64,000 bases of DNA from Treponema_I sp045599005 (lineage in GTDB: Bacteria > Spirochaetota > Spirochaetia > Treponematales > Treponemataceae), in contig JAZRVF010000014.1 of assembly GCA_045599005.1 (NCBI GenBank), positions 1-64,000 of the forward strand, in the 5' to 3' direction. The notes under the pieces are model-generated. The model was not told the origin of the DNA. It saw only the letters and a program-made list of their open reading frames with translations, and did no database searches. The first letter of the stretch is position 1. Each line of letters starts with the position of its first letter. A program made the position numbers and the translations under genes. Below, in pieces: positions 53,116 through 61,216 of this stretch.

Positions 53116-54039
53116 ATGAACAACTCCACTGACTATACCGACCGTACCGCACAGGCTTTTGCGCGGCTGTACGGCATCATCAAAACTCTGCGTGCTCCCG
53201 GCGGCTGTCCCTGGGACCGGGAACAGACACCTCTTACAATGCGCGGAGATCTTCTTGAGGAAGCTTATGAAGCCGTAGATGCTATCAATCAGAATGATCC
53301 CTCACATGTGCGGGAAGAACTTGGCGACGTTTTCCTGAACACTTCCATGATCGGGTACATGTTCGAACAGCAGAATCAGTTTCTGCTTGCTGATTCACTG
53401 GAAGAAGTCTCTGACAAACTTATCAGACGTCATCCCCACGTTTTTCCCCAGTCAGAAGGACAGGAGGCGGCCATTGAAGGCGGCGCGAAAACTTCAGAGC
53501 AGGTCCTGAACCAGTGGGATGCGATCAAACGCAATGTTGAAGGCCGCGGCACGGACAGAAGTGTTCTTGACGAAGTTCCGGAAGGTTTTCCGCCTCTGCA
53601 GAAAGCATACAAAATGCATAAAAAAGCCGCGAAACAGGGTTTTGACTGGAATACAGCCGGAGAAGTCTTTGACAAACTCCAGGAAGAACTGAACGAACTG
53701 AAAGAAGCTGTTGCAGAAAGAGACGCCTTTGCAGCAGAACATTCCACGGAAATCACCGCGGCAAAAGAATCATCTCCTGATGCCGGCGTAAAATTCATGG
53801 AGGCAAAACAGACCGCTGTGGAAGACGAACTCGGCGATGTTCTTGCCTGCATCGTGAACATTGCCCGTCATCTGGGAGTAAATCCGGTTCTTGCAATGGA
53901 ACGTAGCAACAATAAATTCTACCGCCGTTTCTCCTTTGTGGAGAAAAAGGCCCGGGAAGCCGGAAAATCACTGAAAGAATGCACTCTTGAGGAAATGGAC
54001 AGCTGGTGGTGTCAGGCAAAAGAAGCGCAGGCTGACTGA
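53116..54039 (+). CDS. mazG: Nucleoside triphosphate pyrophosphohydrolase MazG
   Basis: MazG hydrolyses NTPs or dNTPs to the monophosphate and pyrophosphate. The first MazG domain has GGCPWDREQT, LLEEAYEAVDAI and VREELGDVFLNTSM; the second has EDELGDVLACIVNIARHLG and RRFSFVE. An Ala/Glu/Ser-rich insert (about 210-235) lies before the second metal-binding helix. The chosen start (MNNSTDYTDR) lies six bases after TATAAT; an in-frame ATG at 53089 would lie upstream of that box. Length is 307, longer than E. coli MazG (263) because of the insert and N-terminus. Confidence 0.94.
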   Translation: MNNSTDYTDRTAQAFARLYGIIKTLRAPGGCPWDREQTPLTMRGDLLEEAYEAVDAINQNDPSHVREELGDVFLNTSMIGYMFEQQNQFLLADSLEEVSDKLIRRHPHVFPQSEGQEAAIEGGAKTSEQVLNQWDAIKRNVEGRGTDRSVLDEVPEGFPPLQKAYKMHKKAAKQGFDWNTAGEVFDKLQEELNELKEAVAERDAFAAEHSTEITAAKESSPDAGVKFMEAKQTAVEDELGDVLACIVNIARHLGVNPVLAMERSNNKFYRRFSFVEKKAREAGKSLKECTLEEMDSWWCQAKEAQAD

Positions 54040-54045
54040 TTCCAG

Positions 54046-54074
54046 TGGAAAAAATAGCAGGTGTGCAGTATAAT
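54046..54074 (+). promoter_or_regulatory. Promoter of the Ig-like lipoprotein gene
   Basis: TGGAAA (54046-54051), a 17-base spacer and TATAAT (54069-54074) lie 33 bases before the ATG, which has GAAAGGG upstream. Confidence 0.55.
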
Positions 54075-54107
54075 TTTTGCACATACACAAACAGAAAGGG
54101 CATCATT

Positions 54108-55703
54108 ATGAAAAAAAGCAGATTGCGGATTTTTGCATTTCTCAGCATTGCGCTGATGGTTTTCACACTTTTTTCATGCGGATCTACTCCCGAAGAAGAG
54201 GCTGAGGAACCTTTTGTTCTAGAAGAAACTTCTGTCCCGGAGCCCGTATTGCCACAATCAGTCAAAGTTGCTCCGGCAGCATTGGAACTGGTTGAAGGCG
54301 AAACTTCCAGGCTTTCCGCAGAAGTCATTCCTTCTGATGCCGAGTACTCAAAAATTGTTTATTCATCCAGTGATCCGCTGATTGCACAGGTTTCTGAATC
54401 AGGTATTGTCTCAGCAATGTCACAGGGTAAGGCAACAATCACAGTTTCTGCTGATTCGGCCTCCACAGAAATTCCGGTCACAGTCCTGCATCTTACCGTT
54501 TATCCTGAATCAATCACAGTGACACCCGCTTCCTTTGAGCTGATTGAAGGGGAAAGCGCCCTCCTCAATGCAGAAGTCAATCCTGCCGATGCGGAATACT
54601 CAGGACTTGTCTACAGTTCAAGCAATCCGCTGGTGGCAGAAGTTTCCGAATCAGGTGTTGTGACTGCAGTAAAGCGCGGAACAGCAGAAATAACAGTCGC
54701 TGCCGATGATATTTTCGCAGTGATTCCTGTCACTGTGGTTCCACGCATCATCGACATTGAGACAGAAGGCCTGTTCACACTTCTTGACAGAGGAACTGAC
54801 GGAACCTGCGGCCCCGACGGTGTTTATGCAACTTTCGGAATGTTCCCGCAGACAATCAAGGCAGAAGACATTGTTCTTTCAGAAGAACCGGAGGAAAGCG
54901 GATTCTACCGCGGAGACGACGGATGCCTTTACACAAAACTTGATTCCGCAAGTCCCTATCACGCCTACGCTTTCAGCAGCGGGGAGAAAATTCTTGGTGA
55001 CACAGCCTATTACTTCAAGGTTGAGCCTATCAAATGGCGCGTTCTTTCTGATGATTATGAAGGCGGAAAACTGCTTTCCGCAGAGAATGTCCTCATCAAC
55101 ATGACTTATTACCCCAACTACCGCATTGTGCGCACCATTGAGGAAGAAGAGATCCAGCCGAACAACTATGAGCACAGCATGATCCGTGCATACCTGAACG
55201 GTCTTTCTTTTGTGCGCAGATACAGCGACGGTGCCGAGGAACTTACAAACAGTATTTTTGAGGATGCAGGTTTTCTGCAGACCGCTTTCACACAGAATGA
55301 GCAGGAGCACATCGCCCTGACAGATGTGGACAACTCAGAGGCAACAACAGCCGACTTTGCCGCAGCCCTTGAGCCTGCCTCAGAATATATCTGTGCTGAC
55401 ACACAGGACAGAATCTTCCTGCTCAGCCTTCAGGACGTTACCAATCCTGAGTACGGTTTTGCCGGAACAGAAACCGATGATCCGGCCCGCTACCGCACTG
55501 TAACCGACTACGCACGGGCCATCGGTGCATGGACCAGCGTCGCCGCTGAATCAGACGGAACAGGCCGCTGGTGGCTCCGTTCTCCTTACGGTGTCTATTT
55601 CAACTTTGCCCGCGCTGTTTTCCGCGAGGATCTGGCCAGCGTATGCTATTACGTAAACCTTTCTGACGTGGGCGTTGTTCCGGCACTGGTTTACATAGAC
55701 TAA
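54108..55703 (+). CDS. Lipoprotein with two Big2 Ig-like domains and a DUF6273-type C-terminal domain
   Basis: The signal peptide ends in TLFSC with Cys24. Two bacterial Ig-like (BIG2) domains follow, each with the pattern VTPASFELIEGES then AEVNPADAEYSGLVYSSSNP and SESGVVTAVKRGTAEITV (about 45-135 and 138-225). The remaining 300 residues resemble the DUF6273 domain common in gut Treponema and Firmicutes surface proteins (IKWRVL, WWLRSPYG, VVPALVYID). It should be a surface lipoprotein, perhaps in adhesion or substrate binding; function is unproven. An upstream in-frame start at 54045 lies before the promoter and is rejected. Length is 531. Confidence 0.85.
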   Translation: MKKSRLRIFAFLSIALMVFTLFSCGSTPEEEAEEPFVLEETSVPEPVLPQSVKVAPAALELVEGETSRLSAEVIPSDAEYSKIVYSSSDPLIAQVSESGIVSAMSQGKATITVSADSASTEIPVTVLHLTVYPESITVTPASFELIEGESALLNAEVNPADAEYSGLVYSSSNPLVAEVSESGVVTAVKRGTAEITVAADDIFAVIPVTVVPRIIDIETEGLFTLLDRGTDGTCGPDGVYATFGMFPQTIKAEDIVLSEEPEESGFYRGDDGCLYTKLDSASPYHAYAFSSGEKILGDTAYYFKVEPIKWRVLSDDYEGGKLLSAENVLINMTYYPNYRIVRTIEEEEIQPNNYEHSMIRAYLNGLSFVRRYSDGAEELTNSIFEDAGFLQTAFTQNEQEHIALTDVDNSEATTADFAAALEPASEYICADTQDRIFLLSLQDVTNPEYGFAGTETDDPARYRTVTDYARAIGAWTSVAAESDGTGRWWLRSPYGVYFNFARAVFREDLASVCYYVNLSDVGVVPALVYID

Positions 55704-55767
55704 TCAGTTTTTTTTGGGTATATTTTCATTAAAAGAACAGAAGATTTGATTTTTTTCAGAGGTATTC

Positions 55768-56376
55768 ATGAATAATTTTCCCCGTCTTGATGACGATGAT
55801 GAAGAAACACAGAAAAAAGAACAGGCTCCTCAGGAACAGGAAGCATTTGTTGCAAAATTCCTTAAGACACGCCAGATTCTTCTCAGTGGAGAAGTAAATA
55901 AAGAACTTGCAGAAAAAATCGTACGCCAGCTGCTGATTATGGAAGCGGAATCCGACGAACCTATCCGCATTTTCATTGATTCTCCCGGAGGAGACGCTGA
56001 TGCCGGTTATGCCATTTTTGACATGATCCGCTTTATCAACGCACCTGTGTACACAATCGGAATGGGACTTGTCGCCAGTGCCGCTGCCCTTATTCTGCTT
56101 GCCGCACCGAAAGAGCGCCGCATCGGGCTTCCAAACAGCCGTTACCTGATTCATCAGCCTTTAAGCGGGATGAGAGGAACAGCTACAGAAATCGAGATCC
56201 ATGCACAGGAAATCGAGAAACTCCGTGAGAAAATCAACCGCCTTATTGCGGAAGAAACAGGCAAACCATTTGAACAGGTATGCAAAGACACCGACCGTGA
56301 TTATTGGCTCAACGCCTCCGAATCAATCGAGTATGGTCTGCTGAGTAAAGTGGTTTCATCACGCAAAGAACTGTAG
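55768..56376 (+). CDS. clpP: ATP-dependent Clp protease proteolytic subunit ClpP
   Basis: ClpP is the barrel peptidase of Clp proteases. The triad is visible: Ser104 in GLVASAAAL, His129 in YLIHQPLSG and Asp178 in DTDRDYW. IDSPGGDADAG (70-80) lines the active site. The first 26 residues are acidic and low-complexity (DDDDEETQKKEQ) and longer than usual, and the Ser segment ASAAA departs from the usual ASMGA/ASAGA. GAGGT lies close before the ATG. The stop overlaps the methylase start as TAGTG. No clpX or tig is adjacent. It may be a second, specialised ClpP, which is inference. Confidence 0.93.
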   Translation: MNNFPRLDDDDEETQKKEQAPQEQEAFVAKFLKTRQILLSGEVNKELAEKIVRQLLIMEAESDEPIRIFIDSPGGDADAGYAIFDMIRFINAPVYTIGMGLVASAAALILLAAPKERRIGLPNSRYLIHQPLSGMRGTATEIEIHAQEIEKLREKINRLIAEETGKPFEQVCKDTDRDYWLNASESIEYGLLSKVVSSRKEL

Positions 56377-57479
56377 TGGAAAACCCGGATTTTTTATCAA
56401 CACAGCTCATTACCTATATTGGCAACAAACGCGCCCTTCTGCAGCAGATCTCAGAAGCGGTGCGTTTTTGTTGTACACGGCTGGACAAAGAAAAATGCGT
56501 CACAGCTGACATTTTCAGCGGTTCAGGTTCGGTTGCAAGACTTCTGAAACAGTTTTCCTCCGAACTTTATGTAAACGACCTGGAAGCTTATTCCGCCCTT
56601 ATAAACCGGTGCTATCTCTCCAACATTTCTGATTTTGACCCGGCACTCTGGAACAGTTTCGCCCAGAAACTGGAACGCCTTTCCACAGAAAACCCTGTGG
56701 AAGGAATCATTGCAAAGAATTACGCGCCCCAAGACGACAGTCTGATTACCAAAGACACACGGCTTTTTTACACACGGGAAAATGCGCTTTTTATTGATTC
56801 ATGCCGCCATTACATTGACGAAATCGGAATCCCTGAGGACTTCAAGAAGTTTTTTCTGGCACCTCTGCTCACGGAAGCCTCTGTTCATGTGAATACAAGC
56901 GGTGTTTTCAAAGGTTTTTACAAAGATCCGGAAACCGGAATCGGAACTTTCGGCGGCGCAGGCAAAAATGCGCTTTCCCGCATTATGGGAAAAATCCAGC
57001 TTAAGACACCTGTTCTCAGCAATTACCAATGCCCTGTTTCTGTCACCCAGATGAGGGCAGAAGATCTGTGCACTTCCTTACCCGCCCTGGACATTGCCTA
57101 TCTTGATCCGCCATACAACCAGCATCCTTACGGCTCCAATTATTTCATGCTTAACGTGATCCTGCAGAACAGACTGGAAGAGAACATCAGCAGAGTCTCG
57201 GGGATCCCTGCAAACTGGAACCGGTCCGCATTCAACCGGCGCACAGAAGCCCTTTCCTCTCTGGAAAAAGTCATCCGCTCCCTGAATGCCCGATTCATCA
57301 TCATTTCCTATAATTCAGAGGGATTTATTTCCTTTGACCAGATGATCCACATGCTGGAGCAGTTCGGCACAATCAAGACAGAAGAAATCACATACAGTGC
57401 TTTCAAAGGCAGCCGAAATCTTGCAAAACGTAATCTGAATGTCAAAGAATATCTTTTCATTCTGGAAAAACAATTGTAA
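56376..57479 (+). CDS. DNA adenine methyltransferase (D12/Dam class)
   Basis: The protein methylates adenine in DNA by family inference. The SAM-binding motif region is YIGNKRALLQQI near the N-terminus with DIFSGSGSVARLLK, and the catalytic motif is LDPPYNQHPYGSNYF with DPPY at 244-247. Start is GTG, coupled to the clpP stop by a one-base overlap. No restriction endonuclease gene lies next to it, so it is probably an orphan regulatory or protective methylase. Length is 367. The recognition site cannot be inferred. Confidence 0.9.
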   Translation: MENPDFLSTQLITYIGNKRALLQQISEAVRFCCTRLDKEKCVTADIFSGSGSVARLLKQFSSELYVNDLEAYSALINRCYLSNISDFDPALWNSFAQKLERLSTENPVEGIIAKNYAPQDDSLITKDTRLFYTRENALFIDSCRHYIDEIGIPEDFKKFFLAPLLTEASVHVNTSGVFKGFYKDPETGIGTFGGAGKNALSRIMGKIQLKTPVLSNYQCPVSVTQMRAEDLCTSLPALDIAYLDPPYNQHPYGSNYFMLNVILQNRLEENISRVSGIPANWNRSAFNRRTEALSSLEKVIRSLNARFIIISYNSEGFISFDQMIHMLEQFGTIKTEEITYSAFKGSRNLAKRNLNVKEYLFILEKQL

Positions 57480-57493
57480 TCCCCATCAACCTA

Positions 57494-57522
57494 TTCAGTA
57501 AAAATCCAAAATCTGCTATATT
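57494..57522 (+). promoter_or_regulatory. Promoter of the UPF0158-GNAT gene
   Basis: TTCAGT (57494-57499), a 17-base spacer and TATATT (57517-57522) end eight bases before the ATG; no Shine-Dalgarno is present. Confidence 0.4.
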
Positions 57523-57530
57523 AATTCTGT

Positions 57531-58430
57531 ATGAACTTTGATCTGACTGAAGAAATTAGAAATCAAATTATTTTCGCAATGGAAGATCAGGGGACTTCAT
57601 ACGTTTTTGATGCTGCGCAGTTGAAAACCGTTCCTGCAAAGGATTTTCCTGCAGATGAAGACCGCTATTATAGCATTCCTGGGTGGGATTCCATGAGCGG
57701 ATTCAGACTGATGGAACGTTTTGTTGACTTACTGCGCAATCCCATGGCAAGAGAATCTCTGCGCGGAGTTCTATATTCCGGACGGGGAGTTTTTAAGGGA
57801 TTTAAGCTGGTTCTAAAAGAATATCCTGAGGTTGAACGCCTCTGGCATTCCTTCAAAGACCGCTCAATGAATGAGACAATCGTCGCCTGGTACAATGCAC
57901 TTTTGGAATCCTGGGGACTTGAGCACTTGGAAGAAGAGCCTGATGACGATGCGGAACTGGTTCACGATGATTTTGTTTTTCGTGTGCCTGCCTCCGAAAC
58001 TGATGAAGATGCAATTTTTTTGTGCGCATCATTGTTCGTAAAAGAGCTTGAAGACATTCATCCCGGAGAACCGGGCAGAGTTATTTCTGAGTTATGGGAG
58101 AACCAGCGCTATGCTTTTTCTGAAGAATCAGAGTATGTGATGCTGGCTGAGACAGTGGACGGCGATTTTGCCGGCTGTATCACTGTGGGGTTCGGTTCCC
58201 AATCAAATGCACACACCGGTGTTCTGACCAGTTTGTATGTTATGCCTAGGTACAGAGGTCTTGGTGTGGGACGCGTTCTTGTTGAGAAGTGTCAGGAAGA
58301 ACTGCATGAAAAAGACGTTCAATGGATTTTGACCGGAAGTTCGGCAATTCCTGCCGGTGCAGCACTGATGCTTTCAAAATGCGGCTTTGAACCTATGGGA
58401 ACCGGTTTGATTCTGAACCTCACAGACTAA
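57531..58430 (+). CDS. UPF0158 domain-GNAT acetyltransferase fusion
   Basis: Residues of about 1-145 resemble the UPF0158 family (ALRNPMARESL-like DLLRNPMARESLRGVL, GRGVFKGFKLVLKEYPEVERLWHSF and YNALLESWGL). Residues of about 150-299 form a GNAT acetyltransferase, with the acetyl-CoA loop region VMPRYRGLGVGRVLVEKC and the closing CGFEPMGTGLIL. The substrate is unknown. The join of these two domains in one chain is the main point of interest. The ATG follows TATATT by eight bases. Length is 299. Confidence 0.82.
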   Translation: MNFDLTEEIRNQIIFAMEDQGTSYVFDAAQLKTVPAKDFPADEDRYYSIPGWDSMSGFRLMERFVDLLRNPMARESLRGVLYSGRGVFKGFKLVLKEYPEVERLWHSFKDRSMNETIVAWYNALLESWGLEHLEEEPDDDAELVHDDFVFRVPASETDEDAIFLCASLFVKELEDIHPGEPGRVISELWENQRYAFSEESEYVMLAETVDGDFAGCITVGFGSQSNAHTGVLTSLYVMPRYRGLGVGRVLVEKCQEELHEKDVQWILTGSSAIPAGAALMLSKCGFEPMGTGLILNLTD

Positions 58431-58475
58431 GACATTTACGGATGCTTTTCCGGAATGTCTGCGAGTTTTATTTTT
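58430..58475 (+). terminator. Probable terminator of the UPF0158-GNAT gene
   Basis: AGACATT (58430-58436) and AATGTCT (58454-58460) form a 7-bp stem, extended inward by CGG/CCG. A T-rich run TTTTATTTTTT follows from 58466. It leaves the next gene's GGAG site free. Confidence 0.6.
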
Positions 58476-58488
58476 TAAGGAGAATTCC

Positions 58489-59265
58489 ATGACAGACGAG
58501 CAGTTGGATGAACGTTTTGTAGAGCTGCTTCAGAATGCAGTTGAAAAAGTTAAGACAGAAGAAGATCCGGTCGCATTGAACCGTTTAAGAAAATTATTCA
58601 AGAAACATGTTCCTTTTGCACTGCGTATGTACATTGCTGCTTATTTTGTGAAAAATGCAGCTGGAGGCGGAAACCACCGGGATTCATACCGGAACAAAAG
58701 AGATTCAGAGCGTCAGTTCAACAGCAGAAAGCGTTTTTCTGCAGAAGAAAGCACAGCAGCGGAGACAGCCGCAGAGCCTGCAGCACGCCGGAACAACCGC
58801 GCAGAACGTACAGCAGAGGGCCGTCCTGAGCGCGAGGCAACTCCCCGCGTAACAATTCCCCAGGACAAGGCACAGATGCTTTTCATCAGCATCGGACGCA
58901 ACCGCCGCGCTTATCCCCGCGATTTCATCTCAATGATTGTTCAGAACACAGAAGTTCCCCGTGAACGCATCGGCGACATCCGCGTTCTTGACAACTACTC
59001 TTTCGTACAGCTTTATGCAGATGACTGCGCTGGCGTGATTGAGGCACTGAACGGTTTTGAATACCGCGGACGCAAACTTTCTGTAAGTTATGCACGCAAA
59101 AAGGAAGAGACTGCACCTGACACAGATGCAATTCCTGCCGATGCTGACAATACAGCTTACGCAAATCACGAGACTGCGGTTACAGATGATTACGCAGCAG
59201 CCCAGAAAGCCTTTGCAGAGAATGCAATGGAAGATTCAGGCAATTCATCTGAATATCTGGTATAA
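58489..59265 (+). CDS. Stand-alone DbpA-type RNA-binding domain protein
   Basis: A helical N-terminus (about 1-60) is followed by a basic, low-complexity region with many Arg, Asn and Ala (about 62-120). A DbpA-type RRM domain (about 125-205) comes next: LFISIGRNRRAYPRDFISMI, IGDIRVLDNYSFVQLYADD and GFEYRGRKLSVSYARKK. The C-terminus is acidic. In DbpA/CsdA helicases this domain binds rRNA or other structured RNA, but here no helicase core is present. A role in ribosome assembly or RNA chaperoning is inference. GGAG lies seven bases before the ATG. Length is 258. Confidence 0.85.
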   Translation: MTDEQLDERFVELLQNAVEKVKTEEDPVALNRLRKLFKKHVPFALRMYIAAYFVKNAAGGGNHRDSYRNKRDSERQFNSRKRFSAEESTAAETAAEPAARRNNRAERTAEGRPEREATPRVTIPQDKAQMLFISIGRNRRAYPRDFISMIVQNTEVPRERIGDIRVLDNYSFVQLYADDCAGVIEALNGFEYRGRKLSVSYARKKEETAPDTDAIPADADNTAYANHETAVTDDYAAAQKAFAENAMEDSGNSSEYLV

Positions 59266-59295
59266 GTTTTCACAGAAACAACAGATTTCATTATG

Positions 59296-59329
59296 TCCGG
59301 CCGGCAGATTCCTTCTTCCGCCGACCGGA
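59296..59329 (+). other. GC-rich hairpin between the DbpA-domain and hydrolase genes
   Basis: TCCGGCCGGC and GCCGACCGGA form a stem with one mismatch. There is no T-run. It could be an RNA-stability element. Confidence 0.4.
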
Positions 59330-59358
59330 TTTAATCCCGTCGAATAAACGGAGGTAAA

Positions 59359-60045
59359 ATGCTTCAGTTTGTCTGCCACCAGACCGGTTACCTTCAAACA
59401 AACACTTATTTCATTTCTGACCCCCAATCTGAAAATCCTTATTTTTTTGTTGTTGATCCTTCCGGTGAAGAAGAAACAGTGGCTCTTGTAGAACAGTACG
59501 CAAAGAGCATCGGCATTGAACCGGTTGCCTTTGTCCTGACTCATTCCCACTTTGACCACCTTAGTGCACTTCCCTTTCTGTGCATCCGTTTTCCAGAAGC
59601 ACAGGTTCTTATCAATAAAGCCGAGGAAAGATGGCTTGGACCGGAGGCTTACATCGACCACAGCGAAGAATTCTATGCGCTGAACATGAGTTTCTGGGTT
59701 GATGAAGTTGCAAAAAAATCGGGAAGAAAACTGCCGGAACCAACCGGTTTTCTTCAGGACGGACAGGTTCTTCCATTTGCTGAAGACTGGGAGATACTGG
59801 GCACACCGGGACACAGCGCCGGTTCAATCAGCCTTTATAACAGAAAGGCGGCACTTTTAATCTGCGGAGACACAATGTTTGCAGGTGGCGGAATCGGACG
59901 CACAGACCTGACCGGTGGGGATTACCCAACTCTGTGCCGCAGTCTTGGCAGACTGTGCAGACTGCCGCCGGAAACTACAGTCCTTCCGGGACATGGTCCG
60001 AAGACCACAATCCGTAAGGAAGCTGCTGTGTTCCATCAGAACTGA
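59359..60045 (+). CDS. Metallo-beta-lactamase fold hydrolase (glyoxalase II-like)
   Basis: The binuclear zinc motif THSHFDH lies at 61-67. Other ligands sit in GTPGHSAGS, CGDTMFAGG and LPGHGP. The FVVDPSGEE start and the LFxGxIGRTD-like GGGIGRTDLTGGD are typical of hydroxyacylglutathione-hydrolase-like proteins. GGAGG lies six bases before the ATG. Length is 228. The natural substrate, a thioester or other, is not set by sequence. Confidence 0.92.
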   Translation: MLQFVCHQTGYLQTNTYFISDPQSENPYFFVVDPSGEEETVALVEQYAKSIGIEPVAFVLTHSHFDHLSALPFLCIRFPEAQVLINKAEERWLGPEAYIDHSEEFYALNMSFWVDEVAKKSGRKLPEPTGFLQDGQVLPFAEDWEILGTPGHSAGSISLYNRKAALLICGDTMFAGGGIGRTDLTGGDYPTLCRSLGRLCRLPPETTVLPGHGPKTTIRKEAAVFHQN

Positions 60046-60076
60046 TTTTCTGTGTCTGGAGGAAACCCAACCGCTT

Positions 60077-60985
60077 TTATCTGAAAACGCGGCGGCAGAA
60101 GTTGTATATTCCGCTTGATATTGCCGGGTCCCCATGATCGCTGCCGGGGATTTCCCACCAGACATGGGGAACATTGTTCTCTTCAAATATCTTATGATAG
60201 GAAGCGGGAAAACTTCCGACAACACTGTCTTTATCCCCGGCACAAAGCATCAACAGTTCAGGCGCCGGCTTGTCCCCGGAGAACTGCATTTCTGCCTTTG
60301 AAAACTGTCCTTCGTGAAACATGGCAAAATCTTTCGCTTCCACAAGACCCGGTGCCGGCGCAATCGCTCCGACCCATCCGAAAAGCTCCTGCCGGTACAG
60401 GGCACAGGCAAGCGCTTCCCTTCCGCCCATTGAAAAACCGGTTATCGCAGTGTTCTCACGTCCTTCTTTTACAGACCAGTTTTCTGCAACAAAGGGCATG
60501 ATGCTTTTCACAAGATCATCAATAAAATTGTCATAGCAGGCCACATTCTCCGCATCAATTGCGGTGCAGTTCGCCCGGTCTTTGCTTGTGTACATGAAGG
60601 GGAAGACAACTATCATTTCCTCCGCGGCACCAGTGGCAATCATGTTGGTGATGGTCACAGCGTTTCCGCCTGTCTTTTCGCCCACCATACTGTATTCATC
60701 ACCAAAAATGCCGTGAAGCAGATACAGTACAGGATATTTTTTCTCAGGCGAATACCCGGGCGGCAGAAGCACATTCATGCCTTTTTCTTTGCCGGCCGTC
60801 TCTGACCGGTAAACTGCATGAATCAGAGTGCCGTAAGTTCTGTGTTCATCATAGGATAAAAACTCGCCGGGACACAGAATGCTGACTCCGTTTTCGACAG
60901 TCAGTGACTGATTTTCTGTTCCGGTGCCATCACCGTTATTTTCCGCTGCAGGACTGCATCCTGAAGCAAACATTGATGTTGTCAT
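60077..60985 (-). CDS. Esterase (EsterD/enterochelin-esterase-like alpha/beta hydrolase)
   Basis: The catalytic Ser lies in GFSMGG, the likely Asp in AGDKDSV and the His in GSDHGD. YPVLYLLHGIFGDEYSM is the oxyanion region of the esterase D/feruloyl-esterase class, which often releases acyl groups from plant polysaccharides. The start MTTSMFASGC at 60985 is supported by GGAG eight bases upstream. FASGC looks like a lipobox, but the hydrophobic signal core before it is missing. The same frame runs open through the interspersed repeat to 61144, so repeat insertion may have removed the original signal peptide. Length from the chosen start is 302. Confidence 0.87.
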   Translation of the reverse strand: MTTSMFASGCSPAAENNGDGTGTENQSLTVENGVSILCPGEFLSYDEHRTYGTLIHAVYRSETAGKEKGMNVLLPPGYSPEKKYPVLYLLHGIFGDEYSMVGEKTGGNAVTITNMIATGAAEEMIVVFPFMYTSKDRANCTAIDAENVACYDNFIDDLVKSIMPFVAENWSVKEGRENTAITGFSMGGREALACALYRQELFGWVGAIAPAPGLVEAKDFAMFHEGQFSKAEMQFSGDKPAPELLMLCAGDKDSVVGSFPASYHKIFEENNVPHVWWEIPGSDHGDPAISSGIYNFCRRVFR

Positions 60986-61107
60986 TTTTTCTCCTATAAA
61001 AAGTCGGGAGCAAATCTTCAGATTTGGGAGCGGTTTTTTTAGTCGTTCGCGTGAGCGAACTGTATATATGCAATATCTGCACAAAGCATTATGTGAGTTA
61101 GTGCAGA

Positions 61108-61132
61108 TGTTTCGACTCCGCTCAACATGACA
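61108..61132 (+). repeat. Interspersed repeat copy
   Basis: TGTTTCGACTCCGCTCAACA followed by TGACA is the plus-strand counterpart of 44306-44330 with one base changed. Confidence 0.8.
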
Positions 61133-61149
61133 GGGTGTCAGCATTTGTA

Positions 61150-61173
61150 GAGCTCACTCCGCTCAACATGACA
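61150..61173 (+). repeat. Interspersed repeat copy, diverged left half
   Basis: GAGCTCACTCCGCTCAACAT then GACA keeps the right half of the repeat. A weaker trace, CATTCGCTGCGCTCATTCC, lies near 61203-61222. Confidence 0.6.
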
Positions 61174-61216
61174 AAATAGGTGTGCCACACTGACAAAACA
61201 TCTGCATTCGCTGCGC

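Noticed and set aside
60986..61144. N-terminal extension of the esterase starting MLTPCHVERSRN
   Set aside because: It is a translation of the interspersed repeat. A GGAG site and family alignment support the start at 60985.
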